Below, in pieces: positions 7,556-15,617 of a stretch of DNA of 64,000 nt (positions within the stretch are counted from its first letter, which is position 1; every line of letters begins with the position of its first letter). The notes under the pieces were generated by a model. That model searched no databases, was not told the DNA's origin, and was given only the letters and a program-made list of their open reading frames with translations. The position numbers were made by a program, and so were the translations under genes. The stretch is from Angustibacter sp049994355 (GTDB lineage: Bacteria; Actinomycetota; Actinomycetes; Actinomycetales; Angustibacteraceae): NCBI RefSeq assembly GCF_049994355.1, contig NZ_CP188257.1, forward strand, positions 2,604,001 through 2,668,000, read 5' to 3'.

Positions 7556-8698
7556 CTAAGCCACCTCCCTGCCGTGCACCAGGACCCGGGTCACCTCGAG
7601 GTCGTCGTCCAGGACGACGACGTCTGCCCGGTCACCGGGACGCACCCGCGCGAGCTCGACTCCCAGCAGCCGCGCCGGCCGGCTGGTCACGGCCCGGATG
7701 GCGTCCAGCTCGCTGGCACCGACGCGGACGACCTCGCGCACCGCACCGGCCAGCGTGCTCACGCTCCCGGCGATGACGCCGTCCGGGTCACGCGCGACGC
7801 CTTCGGCGACCGTGACGGTCCGCCCCCCGAGCTCGTAGCGCCCGTCCCCCTGCCCGGCCGCGGCCATGGCGTCAGTGATCAGGACCCATCCTCCACGGGC
7901 GGCCGTCAACGCCACCCGCAGGGACTCGTCGGCCAGGTGCACGCCGTCGCAGATCAGCTGGACCACGACGTCGGACCGCGACAGGGCGGTACCGGCGAGC
8001 CCCGGCTCCCGAGCGGTGATCGGGGCCATCGCGTTGAACAGGTGCGTCACCGTCCGGGCGCCGGCGTTGAACCCGGCGTTCGCCGCGACAGCGCCGCAGC
8101 CGCTGTGCCCCAACGAGACCAGCATGCCGCGATCGACGGCCCACCGGATCACCTCGAGGGCACCGGGCAGGTCCGGGGCGATGGTCATCCCGGTCACGCG
8201 GGAGTGCCCGACGAGGGCGGCGAGCTCGGCGACGTCAGGGCTGCGCAGGTGCTCAGGTGCGTGCACGCCGGCCCGCTGCGGCGACAGGAACGGCCCTTCC
8301 AGCGCGGCACCCAGCAGCCGGGCGCGTGGACCGTCGCCGCCGCGCGCGCCGGTACCGGAGGTGGCGGCGCCGGCAGCCAGCGAGTCGACGTGAGACAACG
8401 CCGCGCGGGTGCGCTCCGGCGGCGCCGTGACGAGGTTGGCCACGAACGCCGTCACCCCGTCCCGAGCCAGCGCGGCCGCTGCCTGCTGCCAGCCACCGGC
8501 GTCGGCCTCGAGCAGGTCCACCCCCGCGTACCCGTTGACCTGCAGGTCGACCAGGCCGGGAACCGCCGTGCCGGTGCCCGCGGGCGTGAGACCCACCTGG
8601 GTGACGAGTCCGTCGGCCACCTCCACGTCGCCCTCGACCAGGACGTCGTCCACGACGGCGCGGGCCACTCCCAGCCGACGGGCGTCCCCGGCGCTCAC
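7556..8698 (-). CDS. nagA: N-acetylglucosamine-6-phosphate deacetylase
   Basis: 380 residues of the amidohydrolase fold. Removes acetate from GlcNAc-6-phosphate, making the NagB substrate. Visible landmarks: PGLVDLQVNGYAGVD at the start of the barrel, ALEGPFLSP with the metal-ligand Glu, the metal histidines in LVSLGHSG and THLFNAM, and the catalytic Asp in ITDAMAAAG. The start GTG 8698 overlaps the ROK kinase stop by 4 bases (GTGA). It lies between the kinase that makes its substrate and nagB. Confidence 0.95.
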   Translation of the reverse strand: MSAGDARRLGVARAVVDDVLVEGDVEVADGLVTQVGLTPAGTGTAVPGLVDLQVNGYAGVDLLEADAGGWQQAAAALARDGVTAFVANLVTAPPERTRAALSHVDSLAAGAATSGTGARGGDGPRARLLGAALEGPFLSPQRAGVHAPEHLRSPDVAELAALVGHSRVTGMTIAPDLPGALEVIRWAVDRGMLVSLGHSGCGAVAANAGFNAGARTVTHLFNAMAPITAREPGLAGTALSRSDVVVQLICDGVHLADESLRVALTAARGGWVLITDAMAAAGQGDGRYELGGRTVTVAEGVARDPDGVIAGSVSTLAGAVREVVRVGASELDAIRAVTSRPARLLGVELARVRPGDRADVVVLDDDLEVTRVLVHGREVA

Positions 8699-9681
8699 GA
8701 CGACATCTCGTCGACGGAGCTGTCCGGGAGCAGGGTGTCGGGAATGGCAGTGAAGCTCTCGAGCAGGCTGTCCCTGGCCAGTACGGCTGCGCCGACAGCG
8801 GCCACCGGGGACTGGGACGGCAGCAGCGAGACCCGCTCAGGCAGCCGCATCGCGGCCAGGAACGCGGAGCCAGCCTCTGCCGCGAGCAGCTCGGAACGCA
8901 CGACGTCCAGCAGTGGCTGGCCGACCCCGGTCACGCCACCCGCCAGGACCACGTGCTCGACGTCCCAAGCGAGGACCAGCAGTCGCACGGCCGCCGCGAC
9001 GCCCGCGCCGAACGAGCGCACCGCCGCTGCCGCCGACTCCTCGCCCGCGCCGGCCGCGGACCACACCGAGCTGCCGTCCTCGTGCGCAGGCTGCCAGGCC
9101 GCCGACAGGGCGGAGCCGGACGCGATGGTCTCCAGGCAGCCGCGCTGACCGCACGAGCACCAGCGGCCCAGCGGGTCGACCGGGATATGGCCGATCTCGC
9201 CGGCCCCACCGCGAGAGCCTCGGTGCAGGCTGCCGTCGACCACGATTCCGGCGGCCAGCCCGGTGCCGATGCTCAGCACCGCCAGGTCACCGCGCCGGGC
9301 GCCGGCCAGCCGGTGCGCCCCCACCGCCACCGCGTTCACGTCGTTCTCGACGCTGACCGGGACGCCGAGCTCGCGCTGCAGCGCGGCGCTCAGGTCGACC
9401 GGGTCCGCCCCGAGGTCGAGGTTGACCGCGTGTGAGACGGAGCCGTTGGACGGGTGGACGAGCCCCGGGATGCCGACGCCGACCGCGGTGAGCTCGGTCA
9501 GGGTGGAGCCGGCCATCTCGGTCGCCTGTCGTACCGCCTCCGCCGCGGTGGCCACCACGCCCGCCGCGCCGCGCTCGGTGGGCAGCCGAACCTGGCCGAG
9601 TACCCGGTTCGCGTCGTCCACGACGACTGCGAGCGCCTTGGACCCCCCGATGTCGACCCCCGCGACGAGGCCAGCGGTCAC
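8695..9681 (-). CDS. ROK family sugar kinase, probably N-acetylglucosamine kinase
   Basis: 328 residues with the ROK fold and no DNA-binding domain. VDIGGSKALAVVV is the ATP phosphate-binding strand; GTGLAAGIVVDG and GEIGHIPVDP precede the zinc-binding cluster CSCGQRGCLE diagnostic of ROK proteins. Placed between GH3 hexosaminidase and nagA, its job is most likely phosphorylation of imported GlcNAc to GlcNAc-6-phosphate. I took GTG 9681, which overlaps the GH3 stop by 4 bases; the frame is open further upstream but that sequence is inside GH3 and has no ROK similarity. Confidence 0.88.
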   Translation of the reverse strand: MTAGLVAGVDIGGSKALAVVVDDANRVLGQVRLPTERGAAGVVATAAEAVRQATEMAGSTLTELTAVGVGIPGLVHPSNGSVSHAVNLDLGADPVDLSAALQRELGVPVSVENDVNAVAVGAHRLAGARRGDLAVLSIGTGLAAGIVVDGSLHRGSRGGAGEIGHIPVDPLGRWCSCGQRGCLETIASGSALSAAWQPAHEDGSSVWSAAGAGEESAAAAVRSFGAGVAAAVRLLVLAWDVEHVVLAGGVTGVGQPLLDVVRSELLAAEAGSAFLAAMRLPERVSLLPSQSPVAAVGAAVLARDSLLESFTAIPDTLLPDSSVDEMSS

Positions 9682-11123
9682 GACGCGGCTCCGGACAGCA
9701 CGGCGTCCAGCGCGGACGAGCTCGCGGCCGAGGCACCCCAGGTGCGCAACGTGCCGGGCGGTATGGGGTCGGAGTCTGCGGGCCAGCCCATCTCGACCAC
9801 CACGGTGTCGGGCCGGGCTGCCACGACCTGCGCGATCAGGTGTTGCGCCCACGGGTGGCGGTGGGCGTCGCGGACCAGGACGACGACGGGTTCTGGACCG
9901 AGGTCCAGCCAGGGCTGGTCGCCTTGGCGGACGTCGCGGGCCTTGCCGCCGGACAACACGCTGCCCTGCTCCGGGAGTCCCCAGGGGGCGTGCCCGACGG
10001 CCTCGTTGGTACCGGTGAGCACCCGCAGCACTTGGGCGTTGACCACGGTAGCTAGTGGTTGGCCGCCGGTGTCGACCGCGCGCCGCGCTGCCTGCGTGCT
10101 CGCCTCCGGGTTCGGTGCGGCCTTGGCGTGGGCGCGCAGCTCGGCCAGCCTGGCGGCGGCGACGTCCACTCGTGAGGCGGCGTCGGTCAGCCGCTCCCAA
10201 GGCAGGTCGCCATTGCCGACCGCGTCCACGATCGCGTCGACGACGTCCTGGACGCGCTGGTCGGTGAACGACGAACCGAGGCAGAGCAGGTCCACTCCAG
10301 CCGCGAGGGCGAGGACGGCCGCGGCGGGGATGCCTCGGCCGCCGCTGGCGCCCTGCATGTCGAGGGCGTCGCTGACCAGCAGGCCGGTGAAGCCGACCTC
10401 CTCGCGCAGCAGCCGGGTGGCCGCAGCGCTGAAGGTGGCGGGGACGTCCGGCTCGACCGCCGGGACCACGACGTGCGAGGTCATCACGGCGACGGCGCCG
10501 GCCCGCACCCCTGCGACGAAGGGCACGAGCTCACGCTCCCGCAGGACCTCGAGCGGTTCGGTGACGGTCGGGAGTGCGAGGTGCGAGTCGACGGTCGTGT
10601 CACCGTGGCCGGGGAAGTGCTTGAGGCAGGCACCGGAGCCGGCGGACTGCACACCCCGGACCCAGGCCGACACGTGCCGGGCGACCAGGGTGGGGTCAGA
10701 GCCGAAGCTGCGCACGCCGATCACCGGGTTGTCCGGCGTCGAGTTGACGTCGGCCACCGGTCCGAGGTCGAGGTCGACGCCGTGGGCCAGCAGCTCGGTG
10801 CCCACGTCGGCGGCGACCGCGAGCGTCAGCTCAACGTCGTCCGCCCGGCCCAGGACGGCGTGCCCGGCGTGCGGGCTGCCTTCCAGGTAGTAGAGGCGGG
10901 TGACGTCGCCGCCCTCCTCGTCCAGCGAGGTGATGGCCAGCGGGTTCACCTCGTGCACCGCGCGGTTCAGGGCTGCGATCTGGGGGCGGTCGACGATGTT
11001 GGTGCCGTACAGGCAGATCCCGCCGAGCCCGTGCTCGAGCCGTCGCCGGGCCCAGTCGGGCAGCGTCGGGCCGTCGAACGAGGCAAGCAGAACGCGGGCT
11101 GCGAGCCCTCTCACGTCGTCCAC
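9678..11123 (-). CDS. Glycoside hydrolase family 3 beta-N-acetylhexosaminidase-like
   Basis: 481 residues, GH3. The N-terminal barrel has GICLYGTN, ITSLDEEGGDVTR, the diagnostic KHFPGHGDTTVDSH loop (which supplies the catalytic His/Asp pair in NagZ-type enzymes) and the nucleophile Asp in LVSDALDM. A C-terminal domain of about 130 residues follows. No signal peptide, so it acts inside the cell, splitting GlcNAc off imported chitobiose or muropeptide-derived disaccharides. GTG start, one base after the permease stop, in the middle of the GlcNAc operon. Confidence 0.88.
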   Translation of the reverse strand: MDDVRGLAARVLLASFDGPTLPDWARRRLEHGLGGICLYGTNIVDRPQIAALNRAVHEVNPLAITSLDEEGGDVTRLYYLEGSPHAGHAVLGRADDVELTLAVAADVGTELLAHGVDLDLGPVADVNSTPDNPVIGVRSFGSDPTLVARHVSAWVRGVQSAGSGACLKHFPGHGDTTVDSHLALPTVTEPLEVLRERELVPFVAGVRAGAVAVMTSHVVVPAVEPDVPATFSAAATRLLREEVGFTGLLVSDALDMQGASGGRGIPAAAVLALAAGVDLLCLGSSFTDQRVQDVVDAIVDAVGNGDLPWERLTDAASRVDVAAARLAELRAHAKAAPNPEASTQAARRAVDTGGQPLATVVNAQVLRVLTGTNEAVGHAPWGLPEQGSVLSGGKARDVRQGDQPWLDLGPEPVVVLVRDAHRHPWAQHLIAQVVAARPDTVVVEMGWPADSDPIPPGTLRTWGASAASSSALDAVLSGAAS

Positions 11124-11124
11124 G

Positions 11125-12051
11125 TCAGCCCTTCACCGCGCCGGAGACCAGTCCGGAGGCCATGCGGCCCTGGACGAACAGGAAGAACACGATGACCGGG
11201 ATGGTCATCAGCGTAGAGCCGGCCATGATCGCGCCCCAGTCGGTGCCGCTGTTGACCTGGCGGAACGAGCGCAGCCAGACCGGCAGGGTCAGGTGGTCGG
11301 GGCGGTTCATCAGGACCAGCGCCAGGACGAACTCGTTCCAGGCCTGGATGAAGGCGAACACGCCGGTGGCGACCAGCCCGGGCCCGATCAGCGGCAAGGT
11401 GATCGAGCGGAACGAGCGCAGCCGCGAGCAGCCGTCGATCATCGCCGCCTCCTCCAGTTCGACCGGGATCCCTGCCACGAAGCCTCGCAGGGTCCAGATC
11501 GTGAAGGGAAGCACGGCGGCCACGTAGACCGCGGACAGCCCGAGCACGGTGTTGGTCAGGTGCCAGCCGTCGAGCAGCCGGAACAGCGAGATGATCATCG
11601 CCTCGCCGGGCAGCATCTGGATGGCCAGGATCAGGACGATGAATCCGCGCCGGCCCAGGAACGTGAAGCGGGCGATGGCCAGTGCCGCCAGCAGCGCGAT
11701 CACCAGCGCGACGGCCACGGAGACGCCGGTCACCGACAGGCTGACCCGCAGCGCGGCGAGGAAGGGGAACTGGGTGTCGCCTTTGAGCACGGTGCGGAAG
11801 TTGTCCAGGGTCGGCGACACCGGCGCGAAGGTCGGGTCGACGCTGCGGATCTTGTTGTTCGGCAGGAACGACGTGCTGATCATCCAGTAGACCGGGAAGA
11901 CCGAGACGACGAAGACGGCCAGCCCGGCGACCGTGTACAGCACTCGCTGCACCCGCTTGCGGGCCCGGCCGCGACCCACCTGCACCGACCGCTGCGAGGC
12001 GCGCGCGACACCCTCGAGGGGGCTCGCCGGGAAGTCGAGGGCGGCGCTCAT
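11125..12051 (-). CDS. Carbohydrate ABC transporter permease (MalG type)
   Basis: 308 residues, six predicted membrane spans starting with LYTVAGLAVFVVSVFPVYWM. The EAA loop that docks the ATPase is present as ELEEAAMIDGCSRLRSF. Inner-membrane half of a sugar importer. ATG 12051 overlaps the preceding permease stop (ATGA). It pairs with the permease and binding protein upstream, and with no ATPase gene in the operon, as in actinobacterial importers energised by a shared MsiK-type ATPase. Confidence 0.92.
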   Translation of the reverse strand: MSAALDFPASPLEGVARASQRSVQVGRGRARKRVQRVLYTVAGLAVFVVSVFPVYWMISTSFLPNNKIRSVDPTFAPVSPTLDNFRTVLKGDTQFPFLAALRVSLSVTGVSVAVALVIALLAALAIARFTFLGRRGFIVLILAIQMLPGEAMIISLFRLLDGWHLTNTVLGLSAVYVAAVLPFTIWTLRGFVAGIPVELEEAAMIDGCSRLRSFRSITLPLIGPGLVATGVFAFIQAWNEFVLALVLMNRPDHLTLPVWLRSFRQVNSGTDWGAIMAGSTLMTIPVIVFFLFVQGRMASGLVSGAVKG

Positions 12052-12962
12052 GAGACGTCCTCCTGGATGACCTGTCGCACGTAGACGAACGAGACGGCGA
12101 GCATGATGACGACGAGGATCACGGCGATCGCGCTGCCGGTGTCGAAGCGGCCCTGGGCCACGCCCACCTGGTAGATGTACACGCCGATCGTGCTGGTCTT
12201 GGCGGTGATCCCACCGGCGTCCTGCAGCGCGAAGATCTGGGTGAACACCCGCAGGTCCCAGATCACCGACAGCATGGTCAGCAGGAGGACGACGGGGCGC
12301 AGCAGCGGGTAGGTGATCAGCCGGAACCGTTGGAACGCCGAGGCGCCGTCCAGTCCGGAGGCCTCCAGCAGCTCCTCCGGGACCTGGGTCAGCCCGGCGT
12401 ACAGCGTGAACGCGACGAACGGGATCGACTGCCACGTGATGACGACGGTGGCGACGAAGAAGAACGAGATGGGTTGGATCAGCCACGAGTGGCCGAGCAT
12501 GTTCATCCCGGCGGCGCTGAGCAACCAGTTCAGCACGCCGTACTGGGTGTCGAACATCCAGCCCCAGATGACGATCGCGGTCAATGCCGGCATGGCCCAG
12601 GCCAGCAGCAGCCCGAGCGTGACGGTCAGCCGCATCACCTTGCCGAGCTTGGTGAGCAGCAGCGCGACCAGCATGCCCAGCACCATGGTGACGGCCACGT
12701 TGACCACGCAGAAGATCGCGCTGCGACCGAGGACGGCCCAGAACTGCGGGTCGGTCAGGACGGTGCGGTAGTTCTGCAGCCCGACGAACTCGGGCGGGGC
12801 GCCGAAGACCTGTGCTCGACCGAACTTCTGCGTCGACATGACCAGCAGCCGCACCAGCGGGTAACCGGTGAGGACGACCAGCAGGACGAAGGTCGGGGCG
12901 AGCAGCAGGTACGGCAAGGGTGAGCGGCGCTTGATGCGAGCCACGATGGTGCTGCCGCTCAC
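12048..12962 (-). CDS. Carbohydrate ABC transporter permease (MalF type)
   Basis: 304 residues with six predicted spans. PYLLLAPTFVLLVVLTGYPL opens the protein, and an EAA-like loop (ELLEASGLDGASAFQRF) is present. I chose GTG 12962, preceded by GGGAGG at 6 bases; an upstream ATG pair near 13013 lacks a binding site. Partner of the next permease. The 98-bp gap to the binding protein gene is the largest inside the operon. Confidence 0.92.
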   Translation of the reverse strand: MSGSTIVARIKRRSPLPYLLLAPTFVLLVVLTGYPLVRLLVMSTQKFGRAQVFGAPPEFVGLQNYRTVLTDPQFWAVLGRSAIFCVVNVAVTMVLGMLVALLLTKLGKVMRLTVTLGLLLAWAMPALTAIVIWGWMFDTQYGVLNWLLSAAGMNMLGHSWLIQPISFFFVATVVITWQSIPFVAFTLYAGLTQVPEELLEASGLDGASAFQRFRLITYPLLRPVVLLLTMLSVIWDLRVFTQIFALQDAGGITAKTSTIGVYIYQVGVAQGRFDTGSAIAVILVVIMLAVSFVYVRQVIQEDVS

Positions 12963-13060
12963 CCTTGCCTCCCTGGTGCGATGGATGGTGTCTCCTTGGT
13001 CGGAGCCCATCATCGCGAAGGGCTCAGCTGTCAGTGCTGCGTCTGCGGTGCTGGATCAGA

Positions 13061-14323
13061 TCAGCGGTTGAGAGCTGCGGTGATCTTCGCGTCCGCTGCG
13101 GTCGCCAGGCTCTGCACGTCGCCACCCTTGGCGATCTGGACGAACAGGTCCTCGAGGATCTTGTCGGACTCGACGTTCGCCCAGCCCGGAGCGGCCGGGG
13201 TGCTCTTGGTGTTGCTGGCGGCCTGGCCGATCGCCTTCGCGACGTCGTCCGTGCCCAGCGCGGAGAACAGCGACTTCTTGGCCGGGATCAGACCAGCCTT
13301 GGCCATCTCGGTCTGGTAGCCGTCGCTGAGCAGCACCTTCATCAGGCCGTAGGCCAGGTCCTGGTGCTTGGACTTCGCGGCGATCGCGATGTTGGAGCCA
13401 CCGAGGAAGACCGGCGCGGTCTGACCGGCGGACGCGCCGGGCAGGGCGAAGACGCCGAGCTTGGACTCCATCTTCGGGCAGCCGGCCTTCGGGTCCAGGA
13501 TCGAGCCCTTGACCCAGCCCGGAGCCGACAGCATGCCGATCTGGTTGGCGCAGAACGGAACCTGCGGGTCCGTCTCGTTGCCGTCCTTCGCAGCGCCCGA
13601 GGCGTTCTGCATGACCTGCTGGACCTGCTTCAGACCCGCCACCGACTGCGGCGTGGACAACGAACCCTGCCACTTGCCGTCCTTCTCAACGGCCAGGTCG
13701 CCACCGGCGGACCAGATGTAGGGGAGCGCGTTGCGCCAGTCCTGTCCCGGGAAGTAGATGCCGGAGAAGGGGTTCTTCTTGCTCTCCTTCTTGAGCTTGG
13801 CGCCCTCCGCGACGTAGTCGTTCAGGGTGGTCGGCACTGTCTTGACCAGGTCCTTGCGATAGAACACCAGTCGCGAACCGGCGTAGTAGGGCGCCGCGAA
13901 GAGCTTGCCGTCATAGCTGCCCGCGTCGACGAAGCCCGAGAGCAGGTCGTCGCCGCCGAGCTCGGCCTTCTTGTCGCTGATGTCCTTGAAGGCGCCGGCC
14001 GAGGTGAAGGCAACCGCCTGGGTGTTGCCGACCTCGACGACGTCGGGGCTGTCGCTGCCCGACAACGACGTGGTCAGCTTGTCGACGAGACCGTCCCAGA
14101 CCTGCTGCTCGATGACGAGCTCGGCCTTGGGGTTCTCCTTCTCGAACGTGGCCTTGGCGTAGTCCCGAGCCGCCTGGGGCGTGTCGGTGCCGACCAGCCA
14201 GAGCCGGATCTTGGTCTTACCTCCCGCGGTGGCGGCCTCGTTCGACGAGTCCGTCGAGCTGCCACACGCGGTCAGGGCGACCGCCGCAGCCAGAACGACT
14301 GCGGCAGACCGGATGTGCTTCAC
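13061..14323 (-). CDS. Extracellular sugar-binding lipoprotein of the ABC importer
   Basis: 420 residues. A lipoprotein signal is clear: basic KHIR, a hydrophobic run, and lipobox LTAC followed by GSSTDSS. The mature part is a family 1 solute-binding protein (IRLWLVGTDTPQAARDYAKA near the start, PDVVEVGNTQ, and an ALPGASAG segment). GTG 14323 has AGGAGG 7 bases upstream. Context (GH3, ROK kinase, NagA, NagB downstream) suggests that GlcNAc or chitobiose is the ligand. Confidence 0.92.
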   Translation of the reverse strand: MKHIRSAAVVLAAAVALTACGSSTDSSNEAATAGGKTKIRLWLVGTDTPQAARDYAKATFEKENPKAELVIEQQVWDGLVDKLTTSLSGSDSPDVVEVGNTQAVAFTSAGAFKDISDKKAELGGDDLLSGFVDAGSYDGKLFAAPYYAGSRLVFYRKDLVKTVPTTLNDYVAEGAKLKKESKKNPFSGIYFPGQDWRNALPYIWSAGGDLAVEKDGKWQGSLSTPQSVAGLKQVQQVMQNASGAAKDGNETDPQVPFCANQIGMLSAPGWVKGSILDPKAGCPKMESKLGVFALPGASAGQTAPVFLGGSNIAIAAKSKHQDLAYGLMKVLLSDGYQTEMAKAGLIPAKKSLFSALGTDDVAKAIGQAASNTKSTPAAPGWANVESDKILEDLFVQIAKGGDVQSLATAADAKITAALNR

Positions 14324-14407
14324 GTGGATCCTCCTGCACTGATGTGGGCGAACGCCGGACGACGACCGCCTGGGCACTGCTGGGCGACTTACCTGGTAGG
14401 GCTCAGC

Positions 14408-14425
14408 CGGGGTCAGGAAACCCCG
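14408..14425. terminator. Short GC hairpin at the end of the ROK regulator
   Basis: CGGGGT (14408-14413) and ACCCCG (14420-14425) form a 6-bp stem with a 6-base loop that spans the stop codon of the ROK regulator. It may reduce read-through into the binding-protein gene. Weak stem, no U-tract. Confidence 0.3.
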
Positions 14426-15558
14426 AGCTGACCGGACAACACGAGAACCGCGGCACCGGTGAGGACGACGTCCTCGCCGAGCGCGGGCATTCGGAGATCG
14501 ACGTCCTCGCCGACGACGGGCATGCACCGACGTCGAAGGACGCCGAGTGCGGTGTCGAGCAGCGGACCGCCGAGCAGCTCAGGCGGACCGCTGAGCACCA
14601 CCTCGCGCAGGTCGAGTGCGCTGATGATGGGTGCGATCGTGGTGCCCAGGTAGCGACCGGCGCGAGTCAGCACCTTGCGGGCGCCGGCCTCGTCCTGGCC
14701 CTCCAGGGCGTGACGCAGGGCCGGTGCCGAGATCACGGTCTCCAGACAGCCGGTCCGGCCGCAGGCGCATTCGTCGCCGCGCTCGTCGACGGTCATGTGG
14801 CCGATCTCGCCGGCCGCCAGGTGCTGCCCGGCCAGGAGCGCACCTTCGAGCAGCAGCCCGGCACCGACACCCTTGCCGACCCGGACCAGCATCAGGCCGT
14901 GCTCGCCGGCGTCGCCGAAGGTGAACTCGCCGAGGGCGGCGGTGTTGGCGTCGTTGGCCACGTGCACCGGAAGGCTCAGCGCCTCGCCGAGCAGGTGCGC
15001 CAGCGGCACTGCGTTCCAACCCAGGTTCGGTGCCTGCAGGACCACGCCGTCGGCGTCCACCAGACCGGGCGTCGCGACCCCCACCCCGAGCAGCGGTCGG
15101 TCGGTGAGCGCGACGAGGTCGAGGCACAGCTGGATCACCAGGGCGACGGCGGCGTCACCGGTGAGCCCCGCCAGCGCGACGTCCCGACGCTCCAGGATCG
15201 CGCCGCTCAGGTCGACGACGGCACCGCACAGCCGGTCCTCGTCGGACAGGTCGACGGCCAGGATGTGTTTGGACTGGTGCCGCAGCCCCACCAGGGTCGC
15301 GGGCTTGCCCACCCGGCTGCCGGGCTTGGCGCCGAGCTCGCTGAGCAGGCCGTCGCCGATCAGCTCGGCGACCAGGTCGCTGATGGTGACCCGGGTCAGC
15401 CCCGTCTCGCGGCTGAGGTCGGCACGCGAGGACGGCCCGGCGTGGAACAGTGACTGCAGTACCAGCGACCGGTTGTGGCTGCGGGCGTGCTCGGGGAGCA
15501 CCTTGGCAGTCGGCCGCAGGGTCCGGCGCAGTCCGGACGGTGTGCTGGGGAGCGTCAC
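14413..15558 (-). CDS. ROK family transcriptional regulator (NagC/Mlc-like)
   Basis: 381 residues. N-terminal winged helix at about 25-85 (HNRSLVLQSLFHAGPSSRAD, then LSRETGLTRVTISDLVAEL), followed by a ROK sugar-sensing domain with GEIGHMTVDERG and the zinc motif CACGRTGCLE. It is the first gene of the minus-strand GlcNAc uptake and catabolism set and presumably represses it until an amino sugar or its phosphate binds. GTG start at 15558 with no good ribosome binding site close by, so the mRNA may be leaderless. Confidence 0.9.
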   Translation of the reverse strand: MTLPSTPSGLRRTLRPTAKVLPEHARSHNRSLVLQSLFHAGPSSRADLSRETGLTRVTISDLVAELIGDGLLSELGAKPGSRVGKPATLVGLRHQSKHILAVDLSDEDRLCGAVVDLSGAILERRDVALAGLTGDAAVALVIQLCLDLVALTDRPLLGVGVATPGLVDADGVVLQAPNLGWNAVPLAHLLGEALSLPVHVANDANTAALGEFTFGDAGEHGLMLVRVGKGVGAGLLLEGALLAGQHLAAGEIGHMTVDERGDECACGRTGCLETVISAPALRHALEGQDEAGARKVLTRAGRYLGTTIAPIISALDLREVVLSGPPELLGGPLLDTALGVLRRRCMPVVGEDVDLRMPALGEDVVLTGAAVLVLSGQLGVS

Positions 15559-15617
15559 GCCGGTTAGTAAAGACTCCTACCAAATAATCTGTCAAGGGAT
15601 CTAACAAATTCGGCGGG
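15559..15617 (-). promoter_or_regulatory. A+T-rich promoter/operator region of the ROK regulator
   Basis: A short A+T-rich patch in otherwise GC-rich DNA, between the ROK regulator start and the helicase stop. Written on the plus strand it includes TTAGTAAAGACTCCTACC followed by AAATAATCTG. The minus strand reads TTTGGTAGGAGTC; the related string CTGGTAGGGCTC occurs at 14393-14404 upstream of the binding-protein gene. The shared TGGTAGG core is a candidate half-site for the ROK regulator. This is inference from two copies only. Confidence 0.35.
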
